In this document: positions 52,245-63,931 of the stretch, piece after piece
Layout of the letters: the number at the start of each line of letters is the position of its first letter
How positions within the stretch are numbered: position 1 is the first letter of the stretch
Assembly: GCA_019155205.2 (NCBI GenBank)
Contig: JAHNZQ020000308.1
Location: 3,269,777 to 3,333,776 of the forward strand
Direction of reading: 5' to 3'
Length of the DNA stretch: 64,000 nucleotides
Source of the DNA: Gracilaria vermiculophylla
Lineage: Eukaryota; Rhodophyta; Florideophyceae; Gracilariales; Gracilariaceae
Notes under the pieces: generated by a model
Databases searched by the model: none
The model's input: only the letters and a program-made list of their open reading frames with translations
Told to the model about the DNA's origin: nothing
Position numbers and translations under genes: made by a program

Positions 52245-52344
52245 NNNNNNNNNNNNNNNNNNNNNNNNNNNNNNNNNNNNNNNNNNNNNNNNNNNNNNNN
52301 NNNNNNNNNNNNNNNNNNNNNNNNNNNNNNNNNNNNNNNNNNNN
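52245..52344. other. Assembly gap (100 N)
   Basis: Exactly 100 N, the usual placeholder for a gap of unknown size. It falls between capsid and protease of element B, where element A shows about 500-600 bp of sequence. Confidence 0.98.
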
Positions 52345-53663
52345 AGAATCGGCGGGCCCCCCAATCCCGTTGGACCCCTTTGACACCATTTGAAGATTCT
52401 GTTTGCACGCTCTGCTGTAAGAATTACAAGGTAGTCGCCTCTATAGGATGTTCTCCGCTCGCCTCCACCATGGCGCGCGCTATCCTAGATGCCAGAGCTG
52501 GCCTCAATCTGGTGCACGCCGACGTGCTGCCGCGGTCTGCTCTCGGCTCCTTGAGGACTGGCAAACTCCCTACCGTGCGCAATGCGTCTTGTCGAGCACT
52601 GACCATCTTAGGCGCAATCCATTTATACCTCCGGTTGGGTTCCTTACAGGTGAAAGTGTGGCTCCTAGTGGCGACCAACTTGGCCGCACAATGCATATTG
52701 GGCACTTCCTTCGTGGATCGATATGTACGTGCAATCTACCCACGCCTGCGGAAGGTTACGTTTTACGACGCCGCCCCTGTAGGTATCGTTTCCGCATCTC
52801 CAGGACCGGACGCCAACGCGCGTCACGTGGGTAATCTTCAAAAGGAGACGCAGTCGAATGAGCTCGGCGTGGTAAAGAGCATCGAAATACCCGCAAGGAG
52901 TCAGGTCGAAGTCTGGGTGCAGACCTTTGCATCTGGCCTTTCATTCCTAGAGGGGAGTCCACACCCGACGACGAAGCAGCACTCCATGATGGCGAACGGT
53001 GTTATGGAAGTAATACCGAACATTCCCTTCAGGGTCGTGCTTGCTAACCTCAAAGAGTCGCCGTTACTGCTCCAGAAAGGAATTATCGTCGAACTAGCAT
53101 TACCTACCCCTGCAGGACTGGCTCACCATCCTCAATTGGAAGACCCTGCGGACCGCGATGCAATCGCCACCATGGAGGCAGAAGTGACTTCAACGGCTCC
53201 AGAGGAAGAGAGTCCTGCTACGTGGCAGGAGAAGCTCCAAATTGGCGATGATTTCGAAGGGTATTGCCAAAGGAAAGTGGAGATGCTATCCGCCTTCGAG
53301 GACATGTGTACTGGTCGCCTGGGTCAGGTTAGCCTGGCCAAGCACAAGATCCAGTCCACACCGGATGCGAAGCCGGTACATGAAATCCCGAGCAGGGCCG
53401 GACCCCATTCGCGCAACTTTGAACACGATGAGGTCCACCGGATGCTGAAGAAAGGCGTTATCGAGCCTTCCAATTCCGAATGGGCCACCCCGGTGGTGTT
53501 TTCCAAAAAGAAGGATGGCTCCCTAAGGTTCTGTATTGACTACAGGCGCCTTAACGAGGTGACGGTACGCGATTCGTACCCGATACCCCGTATGGATGAA
53601 TGTATCGACTCCTTAGGCGATGTGTCCGTTTTCTCCTTTCTGGCTGCCAACAGCGGCTACTGA
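52345..53663 (+). pseudogene. Protease and reverse transcriptase start of element B
   Basis: A retropepsin-like domain with a broken active site (LDARAGLN in place of D-(T/S)-G-A) and the strand LGTSFVDRYVRAIYP. The typical linker of Ty3/gypsy pol follows, then the first reverse transcriptase blocks: GVIEPSNSEWATPVVFSKKKDGSLRFCIDYRRLNEVT and DSYPIPRMDECIDSLG. The frame ends at TGA 53661-53663, where the family has Trp in SGYWQI. Confidence 0.85.
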
Positions 53664-54776
53664 CAGATTGAGATGGACGACTCCAATAAGGATGAGACAA
53701 CGTTCACCTCGCACTGTGGGATCTTCAGATTCCTAAGGATGCCATTTGGATTGAAGAATGCGCCCGCTACGTTCCAACGAGCGGTGGACATTATCCTGTC
53801 AAAGGTGAAGTGGCAGTACGCCTTGGTGTATATCGATGACGTCATCATATACTTCCGCAGCGTGGAGGAGCACTTCTTTCATGTAAAGCACGTGCTCCAA
53901 CTCCTAAAGGATGCTGGCCTCACCTTGAAGCTGGAGATACGGTTCTATTTCAAGTCGTCGGTGGTCCATCTGGGGCTTGTTGTGCTCCCGGACCGCCTAC
54001 AGGTTTCCAGGAAAACTCAGGACGCCATTAAGGAATCTCACCCTCCCACAAATCAGACGGAACTTTGCTCTTTCCTTGGGTTGTGTGATGTATTTCGGTG
54101 GTTTGTACCGTAATTCTCCCGTATAGCGGTGCCGTTTAATCGCCTCCTGGAGAAAGACAAGCCGAGGAAATTGGGTATCTTGACAGACGAGAAGTTTGAA
54201 GCCTTTAACATCCTGAAGAGGAGACTAATAGAACCACCGATTTTGGTACTTCCGAAGCGACACTGCCGAATGGTGCTAGACACTGACGCCTGTAAATAAC
54301 AGGTCGGATGTGCCCTCCTACAGGAGCAACCGGAAGGTGGACTTCAACCCATCGGGTATTGGAGTCACAGCCTCACACCCACGGAAAGGAATTATTCCAC
54401 CTTGGAGCGCGAATGTCTTGCCATCGTGTAGGCGGTTTTGCTCTTACACCCTTACCTGGAAGGCGCGCGCTTCACATTGAGGACGGACCACGCACCACTG
54501 AAATGGATACTGTCCTTGACGGATGCTTCCGGTCGCCTGGAAAGGTAGAGGTTACGCTTCTTGGAGTTCGAGTTTGGCATCGTCAACCGCCCTGGCATGA
54601 AACACCAGGCAGCGGACGCGCTATCACGAATTTCCACCGATGTGGAAGATAAAACACCTTTGGAGGACAACATCCCGTGTCTGGTTATCCAGTACGACAA
54701 GGGAAAGAAGGATCCGATGGAGAATTTTTGGAATGCTGTGAACCTGGAGGAAAGTACAGTGGACTCCTTGAGATGA
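53664..54776 (+). pseudogene. Reverse transcriptase and RNase H of element B
   Basis: Same frame continuing after the stop. FRFLRMPFGLKNAPATFQRAVD and the catalytic YIDD of ALVYIDDVIIYF mark the reverse transcriptase palm. The RNase H-like part has VLDTDACK and FTLRTDHAPLKWIL, then the hinge to integrase. Stops in this frame lie at 54111, 54297, 54429 and 54546; two of them (TAG at 54429 and 54546) sit where Trp is expected. Confidence 0.88.
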
Positions 54777-55944
54777 TGGCTCTTGTTGAGGAGGAGAAAG
54801 AAGTTCTCCCCATTACCGTAGCGGAGTTCCTGAAGGAGTAGAGTACGGATGCGTACTGCAAGGAGTGCCTCGCCACTGTGGAAATTTGACATCGTCATTC
54901 GACGTCGACCGAGACGGCGTGCTTGTACGCCGCGCCTCCCTGGATGGAGCTCTCTAAAAGGTGGTGCCGACGAAGCCACGGTCGAGAGTGTTGTACCTCT
55001 TGCACTATCTTTGCCTCGCCGGGCACCCCGGTGGATCTCGGATGTATTTCACCATGCAAAGGGAGTTCTATTGGCCAAACATGGCTAACGACGCGTTCCA
55101 AACAGTGGCGGACTGCTATTCCTGCGGCGCCGCTAGAGGGAGTATACGAAAACACTGGACGCCGCTCACGCTGTTCCCGCCTTCAGGACCGTTGGCGTTT
55201 GTGGCCATGGACATCTTGGGTCCCCTCCCGAAGACGGAGCGAGGGCAGCGATTTATCCTCGTGATCACGGATCGCTTTTCCAAGATCACGCGTGCCACTC
55301 CCCTCCCGAGCACCACTGCAGCAGTGATTGCCGACGCCTTCCTGGAGCATTGGGTGTACCCCTACCGGATACCATTGTACCTCCTTACGGACAATGGACC
55401 CCAGTTTGCGGCGAAGCTTTTCAGCGTCGTCTCTGGAATGCTGGGAATGAAGCAGTTGTTTACAACTGCATATCACTTCCAGACAAACGGACAGGCGGAA
55501 AGGTTCAACAAAACGATTGCATTGAGGCTGGAGCACTTCGTCACGGACCACCAGAAGGACTGGGAAGCACATGTGGGACCCCTTACGTATGCATACAGCC
55601 TCCAGGTGCACCGCTCCACGGGGACCGTTTCTTTCAATTTGGTGCTCTCCCGCATACCGCCAAGTGCCGTCATCGCGGCACGCGCCACGGCGCACCCGGC
55701 GGATGGGCCACAGACGCTAGCAGCGGCGCAAGCCAAACGCTCCATCCTAAGGCGATATGAGAACGCACTCTCCCTCGCGAAGGAGAGACTCAACGCCCCG
55801 CAGAGGAGATACAAACAGGACTTCGACCGAAAGTTTATGGAAGGCCCTCACCTGAAGGAAAGCGCCGAGATTTTACTCGACAAACACGGGGAAAACTCCC
55901 ATGAACCGCCGGACGTCACGCGCAAGTTAGCGCCGACCACCTGA
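54777..55944 (+). pseudogene. Integrase of element B
   Basis: After a short broken hinge the frame from 54961 is open for 327 codons. The zinc domain has HYLCLAGHP and CYSCG (H-x5-H, C-x2-C). The catalytic core has all three acidic residues in context: AMDILGPLPK (D), LLTDNGPQF (D) and TNGQAERFN (E). The frame stops at TGA 55942-55944 just before GPFKVL. Confidence 0.9.
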
Positions 55945-56394
55945 GGACCATTCAAAGTCCTTGCCACCTATAGAGGCACTGTCGCCATTAACGTGAACGG
56001 GCTCAGAGATGTCATTTCCCGCGATTGGGTGACGAAAGTCCCAACGCCCAGCCTTCCAGGAATGCCGGCCACCCCACCTCAGGGACAACGCGCGGAGACT
56101 CCCCATCCAACCACCTCAGGCGCGATGACACTACGGGATACTGGGAACCGCATCACGGCTCTTGGTGAACCAATCCTGGAGGCTCCCGATGCCATCCTGA
56201 CCCCTGAAGGTGACATCCTCTACGAGGTGGACCATATCGTCTCGCATCGATAAACCCCTGCAGGAGTGCTGTACCGCGTCCGCTGCTATGTGTACACCTC
56301 GAAGGACGACACGGAAGAACCTCCGGAACATATCCCAGAGAACTTCCTTAGGCGATACCACGTCAATCTGGCGCGGAAAGGCTTCTGCATATAG
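55945..56394 (+). pseudogene. GPF module and chromodomain of element B
   Basis: Same frame after the TGA: GPFKVLATYRGTVAI is the GPY/F module, followed by SRDWVTKVP. At about 56212-56370 ILYEVDHIVSHR, a stop at 56251, GVLYRVRCYVYTS and EPPEHIPENFLRRYH form a chromodomain, the part that guides insertion to marked chromatin. The stop interrupts its first loop. The frame ends at TAG 56392. Confidence 0.82.
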
Positions 56395-56635
56395 GCGCTC
56401 CTGTTTAGGAAAGGGGGAGGGGGACCCCGACAGGAGTGTTTTTCGCCTCCGCAGTCTATCCTCTACCTGGAGCTCTCTTTTTCGCCTCCAGGATGCCGTT
56501 GCCCGCTTTCCGCATGCTCCCATAGCGGCGCTTTTTGTCGTCGAGCAAGCGGGCACGGCCTATGCATCTTAAAACTACCGTTCGTGGAGCTTCTGCTCCA
56601 TCCGAAGGATCTTTTATTGGTCAGGGTCTTCTCAC

Positions 56636-57271
56636 CTATAGGTTACCCAATCGCGTTGCATACTCCGCTTTGAGGCGCGCTTTCGCCGTTAGCGCCTGGC
56701 TATCAAAGAAATCCAACAGGCTTTCCGTGAGGGCTGCCATTGAGGCTCGGTCTGTCCAGGCCTTGTGGAGCTCTAAGACCCAATCACACACCTCGCGCAG
56801 AGCCTCCACATGAGAAGGCGGAGCAAAACGTCTGGTCACCAGGCACGCCTGTACCAACTCCTGAAAGGCAGCCTCCAGAGCCCCAGAAAAGACTCCTCCC
56901 GACGGTGCACCCGATGCGGCCGCCTCCGTTGACGGCGCAACAACCGCCACGGAGGGAGCTGCAGATGGCGGACCAGCTGAGACAGGAGCTCCCCGACGGG
57001 ATTCCGCGGGTTCCACAGTGGAGGACGGCAATGCCAAGGACGGAGTCGGTGACACCTGAGGTGACGGCGGTGCGGGAACTGGAACGCTCCGCAGGCGAGG
57101 CTGAGTCATAGGCGCAAGGACGCTCCGCAATCGGGGTTGCACCACTGGGGCCGAAGGTACCGGGACGGGAGTAATCTCGTCCTCGTCCATAGGAGACACG
57201 GCGGCTACCACTGCGGGTGTACCCGGCATCGCGGCGGATTGCGGCGTTATCACCTGAGGAAACGCGCCCAT
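56636..57271 (-). CDS. Antisense ORF inside element B, unknown product
   Basis: Minus-strand frame of 211 codons from ATG 57271, located between the chromodomain and the polypurine tract, opposite to gag-pol. The first part is Pro/Ser/Val-rich and looks disordered. The last 85 residues are a clean helical domain with FQELVQACLVTRRFAP, VEALREVCDWVLELHKAW and ALTESLLDFFDSQALTAKARL. No stop or frame change breaks it, unlike the sense genes of the same element. I do not recognise a family. The frame is open upstream to 57469 without an ATG, so a spliced 5' exon is possible. Antisense ORFs in this position are known in some plant Ty3/gypsy elements. Confidence 0.5.
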   Translation of the reverse strand: MGAFPQVITPQSAAMPGTPAVVAAVSPMDEDEITPVPVPSAPVVQPRLRSVLAPMTQPRLRSVPVPAPPSPQVSPTPSLALPSSTVEPAESRRGAPVSAGPPSAAPSVAVVAPSTEAAASGAPSGGVFSGALEAAFQELVQACLVTRRFAPPSHVEALREVCDWVLELHKAWTDRASMAALTESLLDFFDSQALTAKARLKAEYATRLGNL

Positions 57272-58103
57272 ATCCTGGGACAAAGACGCACATGGCACGG
57301 TGGTCAAACTGCTCCCCTGGACGGAACGGTGCACCGGTCGAGGTGTGATACACCTCAGGATTGGAAGGGGATGTCGGCACCGGGGTTTAAGAGAAAATTC
57401 CGCAGGCGAACGAAGCAGAGTGGATGGCGACCGAACGCGTTGTAGCACCTGAGGAAAGGGATTTGACACCGCTCGGGGATCGATTGGAAGCTATATGCAC
57501 CACCGGGGAGGGATCCGCGTCAAGCCGTCATCGTGGAATTCGAGGAGAAGCTGGGCGACCTGCATCAGGCGAGTTATGGGGCACCATCGCGGGGCGCGCG
57601 CTCATATCCAACGGAGAACGGCGGAGGTGCGGACGAGAGACGTATGAGTCTGGCAACCTCACGGAGATCGGACGAGCGGACGCGAAGAAGCGGATGTTGC
57701 CAAAAGAAGTAACCTTGAATGAGTCGGAGTGGCTAGCGCCTCCAGGGGTTCGGTATGCTCGAAGGACTAACCCACGCTTCGTCCGCGGAAGTACGCGCTT
57801 GCACCGCGTGCGGTACGCCGGAAGACTCCGACACTCGCGTTGCCGACTGGCGCGGCAGCACCGACAGGTGACACCAAGAAAGAGCGGATGCAGCCGGGTG
57901 AAGGAGAAGCAGAGCCCACGAAAACCGCAAGGAGTGAAACGCGAGCCCGCGGCAACACGCCGCGCAGGAGTATGGAGAAGGGAAGGGACGCCTGAAGGAG
58001 AGAACGAGCAAACCGCCGGAGGCCGCACTTGCCTCAACACCGATAGGAGCCATCCCAGGGATCAAGAAAGTGGAAGATGTACTTCGAGGACATGGTGCAA
58101 CTT
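57272..58103. other. Rest of the accessory region of element B
   Basis: Holds several competing open frames of 110-230 codons on both strands, none with recognisable sequence. It could contain the promoter and a 5' exon of the antisense ORF. Confidence 0.4.
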
Positions 58104-58117
58104 AGGAAAGGAGGGTA
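58104..58117 (+). other. Polypurine tract of element B
   Basis: AGGAAAGGAGGGTA directly before LTR 3, the expected start site of plus-strand DNA synthesis. Confidence 0.8.
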
Positions 58118-58667
58118 TGTAGTACAGAGGCTCCTACGGAAATAGGGTTACTTGGACTCAAGGTATAGTATTCCTAAGGAGGGCTCGTATTTTATTAGCT
58201 GGGCCACGTGGTGCAGAATCTCGCCCGCGTGCGCTACAGTATCCTTGAGATTCAGTAGAATTATTATTTATTTTAGATAATGTATGCAGGTAATTAGTAC
58301 AGTAGCGAGACCTGGCGAAGCGGGCTCCCGGCTCGATACTTAATCTGCCGGTTGCCCTCCACCTCTGGGGAAGTACAGACAACCCTTGAGTCTTCTTCTA
58401 CTTTTCCGGTTTGAGTCTCTTATCGATCTACGCAGGTTTCTAAGCCGCCGATCCCCAGGTCGCATCATAGCAGCGCCTGTAGGAGCATTGTCCACCCAGT
58501 GAACCTCCCCCTACGCTTGGTGTTTGTGGATCCCTTTTCAGAATTCCCCCGGCTTGCGACAGCAGATACTGGAGACCACCTTTAGGAACACGCCCCTTTG
58601 GAGTCAACAAAAACTCCTAACGGACGTTTTGCTTTTCAACCTCGAGTGGAGGACTGACAGTACCACA
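58118..58667 (+). repeat. LTR 3 (3' LTR of element B)
   Basis: About 550 bp, TGTAGTAC to ACCACA, nearly identical to LTR 2 with scattered single differences and small indels. The flank after it does not resume element A. Confidence 0.9.
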
Positions 58668-61600
58668 TGCGTGAAAGCATATCTCGCTGTCATTTACTCT
58701 CCTCGGCAAGCCTTGTAGAGATAGTATACGCTTGGTTCTGGTTAGTGCAGAAATATGTAGGCTGCAGAAACCAGTTCACATCCGAAGTTTCTTACCAAAA
58801 GCCGGGGGTCTGACCCTTATTGATTCTTAACATAAGTTTTAGGTTGCGCACCGTTCATAGAAGTTTTAGAAATTGTTCAAATTTTACAAGAAGGTGAGCC
58901 GGTGCTCCTTTTCCTTTTATATTTCATCAATTTTGGTTTGGGGTCTTTTACTCCCCACGCTCCTTGATTTTCTGCTTGGGGGTTTGATATCTTTTTGGCC
59001 AATTGCATCTTTTGGGGCTAATGAGTCTATAAAAAGCAAACTGTTGTGAATTAAGTGATTTCAAATTAGCCCCCTCGCGTCACAGTGTCGTCATGGGGTT
59101 CACCTTCTCATACACTTTCTGGGTGCGCACTGTCTATGCGGACAAAATGGGGAGATTGTAGGGCACGTGTGTTGCGCGTATCTGCTACAGCACACAGTCC
59201 GTGTCACAGGCCGGTGGCAGTCTGGAGAGTTGATGGCTGGGAAAGAGGAGTAAACAAAAGTCGTACGGTGGCTCACTTAGTGTCATCAGGATCCAAGTCG
59301 TACTACTTCTGAGCGGAGAAAACACAAACCGAGGACTGAACGGAGTTTTGCCGTACATGCAGACCGAACTAAAGCACACAGCTCAGGCACTGTACTGTTT
59401 GCGCGGTTTAGTGCTTGCTTTAAACAAAGAAGTGCAGTGCTCTGGCTCGTACACTGTTTCTGAAAATGGGATATGGCGCTCCGTCATATGATGTCAGCGC
59501 AAACTTTGCTTCAGCCGCATTCAACGTCAGTTGCCTCCTTTTAATGATCTTTTTGTCAGATCACAGGCTCCAGCACCTTTTCTGTTGGTAACGTTTTTCT
59601 TCATGTAAAACAAAGTTGAAGTGCATTCCCTGTACGCGCGTTTTGATCCCAAGATGTCATCGTGAGAGTTAGAGAGTACTTCTGTCACATTATTTTTGCT
59701 TTATTCTCGAGATCATATGGTAAACGGCGTTTCGGTTTACTTGAGGGTCCTTGATTTTATAAATTGAAGCGATGAAGTCGTCACCAGAATATGAGAATTT
59801 GTGTTGATTATTTTTTGGATATGCAGAAAGAACCTTCATTTTCAGCGCTTCCTCCTTCCTGATTCTATTCTTAGGCAAACCTACCTTGGAAATTCCTTCG
59901 TTGCTCTGAATCAAAGACGAGTAAAGAACTTGTTGTGCTCCGTGAACAATTCGAAACGCAACGATTTCAGAGCATCCTATTAGCTGCAAAATTAGCGCAA
60001 ACGTCTCGAATGACATTCCCATTGTCAAAGATGCGCATTATCGCCGGCGCAGCATGGCGTAACGTTTCATGGCAGCGAATCAAAGCGCGGGGAGGCGGGT
60101 GGGAGGCGGGTGCACGTTGCGTGCCAAACAGCGCTCTTTTCGGCGCGCTTGTCACCGCCCCGCCGGATACGCGTCGTCCACCCCACAATTGCAGTGTTGC
60201 AAAACAGCGCGTGTACCGCCGTGCAGATGCATGAGGAGCGACGTCTATCGACACCATAAAGCACGACGGTTCGGACGATAGTCGGGCGGCAACTGGCAGG
60301 CAGCCGCGCTGAAAAAGATGCGCCAGCACGGACGCTCACTGATTGCGCACAACTTGGCAGTGGCTGAGCGCACGCGCGCCGCGGCGTGTAATGAAGCACT
60401 TGCACAGCGGCTCGTACGATGGGCGCGCTCGCTGCCTGCCGGGCTTACCGGCGCGCTCGCTCTCTCGCTCGCTCGCTCGCTGAATCGGCTACACGTCTGC
60501 CTTCATTCGAGGCGCCTTTTCATTGTTCCACAACCTTTGAACTTCGTCCATGTCGCAGTGCAATTAGTCTTTGTACTGAATTCATACTAGGTCCATTGCA
60601 CAGCAATCAGTCCTATTGGCCTAAGTCGTGCTCAAAATACTCTTGGAAACATGATCTCGAGGCTGCAGTAGAGTGACAACATTCTGATCACCATGCATCG
60701 CCGAGCAAAGGTTAATCGCATAATAGTCTACGTCATGCTGGCAGTCATTGCCGTATCTTGTTTTAGCTGTCATGTATGTGCGCATAATCCATAGTACAAA
60801 TCGACAGTGACTCCAACACACACCGTCGCACTTTTAGACGCTCACATAGTATATCAAAATGAACAAAGAAAGAGTAAAGTGTGTGGAAGAGCAGAATGGC
60901 TGCGCGAAAGTCGTGGGTTTTGAGGATGTTCGACCCGACGCTCTTCACCACGAGACACCTTCCTTGTGTGGACGAATATCTCCTGTTAGGCGTGCGCATC
61001 AGTTAGGTGTGCAAACTTGCACATAGGTGAAGGGACAGTGCTAGGCCTCGCATTAGTGATTCAATGGGTTACCAACAGTTCAGATGGGGCCTGCGAGATG
61101 ACAACTAAGAGTCACAACACACTAATATAAATCATATGACGGTTGAAGCCGTTGGAATTTTGATGCAGTTGCCTATGCAGAACGATGCGCGTTTGGTTTT
61201 TCTGAAGAATCGTAACACGGACAGAGGATACTAGTGTGGAGCAGATCTCCACGCCTATCGTCCTTCGTGTCATGAGTTGGAGCACGTTGTCGATGAAAAC
61301 TTTTGTCAGATGCTAGGAGCTATGTCACATGAATACATTGTCGACTTTGCAGTTTTGCTGCACAACTGATGTCAGATGTGATGAAGAGGATTGCAAAACT
61401 GCGCAGAGTTGGGTTGGAAGACGCTGAGCATGTTTATGTACCACTAATTTGCCAGTTCTTGTTCTCCAAACGTGCGTGATTGTATGCATGCGTGGGATCA
61501 TGATGTTTCATGAAGACAGGTCTTTTCCAAGGAGCATATCCCAGAAAAAGTGCAAAGCACAAGGATATAATCGACTGCCAGTCATACGCTCGAACTGCAA

Positions 61601-62703
61601 TTGCTACGATGCAAACAAAATCGAGCAGATGCAAGCCGCTCTAGAGATGTTCTCAACGCCACGTTGGTGAACGATACAGTGATCTCATGATGCCAAAGAG
61701 CTCACAAGAGGCACAGTACCCTTGGTGCCAAAGGTACCAACGATATTGCACAGCGCTTCGTTTCATCCAGCTGCCGCAAAGACAACTGGCAGTCTGAAGC
61801 TTTGATTGGAAGTCTTCTGTTCATAGGTCTTTACAGTCTGTCCATCAGCAGTTGCTTCCGCCGTCATTGACCTCAGAGTTAAAGTGTACTGCTTAAGCAT
61901 CTGAGTCAACCGTTCACGCCGTCTGTAGAGCATATGCTATCGCTGCTCCATATCATACGGTGCACATCTTCTCCTTATTTTGATTCAACACAGCATCTTC
62001 CTGTCTTTCTTTATGGCTACGCCTGCTGGTGTTCTAATTCTTAACAAAGCAGAGATATTAAAGTGGCCAGTCCAGCTTCACATGTTCGCAGTTCTTCTTT
62101 ACTCCTGCCGACACAAAGCATTCTTTCCATTCGGTAATTCCCATTCCCGCATATTACCAGTGCCGATCATGTAGTAGTACCAGAATTTCAGATCATGCTC
62201 CCCCTTGTGCTTATGATACAGCATCTAATGATTTTCCGAAGAAGCAATAGCATTCAAATGTGTAGAGTGAATACAAATACAGGTGAGCAAATCTGTCGCT
62301 TTCGCACTGGTTATATACACCGAAGTCCTCCCAGTAATTATCTTCCATTCTTAGGAGTGCAACAGGGAAACACTTTAACATCTTACTGGCATGTTTAAAC
62401 AAGATAGAGGGGCTAGAGTCTAAACGTTGAAAAAGCTGTGTAAGCCTGTACGTGAAATGTCCTGCAATGGCCTTGACAAGCTAGTTACACTTAAACGGTA
62501 CCATAAGAAATTGGGGGTAGTTAATTGACATCTATTCTGAGCTTGTGCTTTTTTCTTCCCTTTCTTGGAACTGTTTTAAGAGTAAACATGAATTCTCGCG
62601 ATACTAGCTACCGAATGTAGACTCAGTAAGCCTCCTTCTCTTGACTTGCACCAATCTCAACACCATCAACCCTATTTTCATAAAACTCCTTAAAGATCGT
62701 TTT
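58668..62703. other. Mostly gene-free stretch
   Basis: About 4 kb. The part at 60060-60480 is GC-rich with CGCTCG runs; the rest is AT-rich. Apart from one small minus-strand frame at 59690-60022, nothing looks coding. A TATAAAA at about 59030 has no convincing gene behind it. Confidence 0.45.
59690..60022 (-). CDS. Small open frame, unrecognised
   Basis: 110 codons from ATG 60022, with normal amino acid composition (MGMSFETFALILQLIGCSEI; a Lys-rich C-terminus). No domain, signal peptide or conserved motif. It may be a small gene, an exon, or chance. Confidence 0.25.
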   Translation of the reverse strand: MGMSFETFALILQLIGCSEIVAFRIVHGAQQVLYSSLIQSNEGISKVGLPKNRIRKEEALKMKVLSAYPKNNQHKFSYSGDDFIASIYKIKDPQVNRNAVYHMISRIKQK

Positions 62704-63582
62704 CTATGTCAACATAGAGTCAATGCTACTTTCAAACCCGAAAGCAGCGAGAAAAATCCAAGTAATGAGGAGAGTATAGCAAATGAACAAACTAGACACT
62801 GCCCCGATCCAAGGTCTGTTATAGTACGTTTTTGGGGCTCGGTTTTTGTCAAGATAGTGAATATCGTTCGTCCATGAATGGCCTTCACGTCCTATCCCAA
62901 TAAAAAACATTAGAGGTCGCGTCACATCAAGAAAATAAGTGTTTATTAGTTGTTGATTTTCATCTTTTGTATGATTACCTTCCATAGCGAAGGATAGATG
63001 CGTTTTCTGCCATTTCACCTCACTATCATCAACGAAAACCCAAGTGACCACTGGGGTCATAGACTGTTTCGTAAACGCCAAGCTGCATAATACTTTCGTT
63101 TTTGCGATATCCAAATTCTTGTCAGAAAGGGAAACAGTGCCAGTTGTATAATGGGCTCCAATCGGAACCTTATCAATCGTAGAATTGTCGCCTAACGTGG
63201 CGTTAGTCTTCTACAATCGATTTCACAAAACAAACAGCAACTGATCTGAAGTTTCTTTGTGCATCCTAGCATGAAAGCGGTCATTTTCGTCAAGTAGGAT
63301 ACCCATTGTTGTGTTCTAGAAAGATGCTCTATACCTATTGATCACTGTAGCTTGGACGTTTTTGCCACTTAGCACGTTTTCCCACGAAGGGAGATTCACT
63401 GCATCATAGTAATCGGAGATGTAGGAGAATGAAGCTGGCGGGAGAACGGCACCGCAATTACAGCGATTGGGCAGCGATTGCGGCGCCCGCGCGCGCTTCG
63501 TGCCACCACATGCAACGCGCGTGGCCGCAATGCAAATATGGCAACGTCCAATCAGATGGGAGAAAATCGCAGGGGTTATCAT
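62704..63582 (-). CDS. Possible spliced gene for a membrane protein
   Basis: A strong open segment (63210 to 62704, 168 codons) begins right after TTGTAG, a good acceptor. It encodes a lumenal-type domain with N-glycosylation sequons (NAT, NST, NHT) and ends with one membrane helix (AVSSLFICYTLLITWIFLAAF) near the C-terminus. An upstream minus-strand frame from ATG 63582 to 63316 could be the first exon. The region between (63315-63211) contains stops in this frame and candidate splice sites that I could not resolve. No family recognised. Confidence 0.4.
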
Positions 63583-63931
63583 GCAGTGGCTTACAAAAGG
63601 GCGGCACTCGCGTATGAGGCGGATGTACGGTGTACGATTTTCGTAAATTTACTTAGCTTTACGATTACTTTTGGCAGTGGCGAGCGCAGTAGCAGTTTTC
63701 AATCAAGCCTTTGCTTGCGTTAATAACAGAATAACACAACACATCAGCGTTTTTTCGTTTTATTAGGAAACCGGTGATGGGTTAGGATCCGAGTTGTTTT
63801 CAAACTAGGAGGCAAAATAGCAACGCACACGGTCGGCGTGCTGGTACCCTTAAGTGCTAGCACATTCCAGGGCTCACCTTCTCATTTCCATCCTGTGCTG
63901 TCCTTCCGACATCCGATCACAATCTTCCAAA
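63583..63931. other. Intergenic stretch
   Basis: Probable promoter region of the gene that starts at 63932. No distinct element seen. Confidence 0.35.

Larger units (their letters stand above)
49902..58667 (+). mobile_element. Ty3/gypsy chromovirus element B, full-length but decayed
   Basis: Order: LTR 2, primer site, gag, protease, reverse transcriptase, RNase H, integrase, chromodomain, an antisense ORF region, polypurine tract, LTR 3. The integrase-after-RNase H order and chromodomain place it among chromoviruses. An assembly gap of 100 N interrupts the gag/pol junction. Stop codons and frame changes make it non-autonomous. A 5-bp target duplication was not found around LTR 2 and LTR 3. 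Confidence 0.92.

Noticed and set aside
57424..58122. 232-codon Arg-rich plus-strand ORF before LTR 3
   Set aside because: No recognisable domain, and competing frames on both strands are of similar length.
45963..58672. Target-site duplication around the LTR array
   Set aside because: The five bases before LTR 1 and LTR 2 do not match the five after LTR 3.
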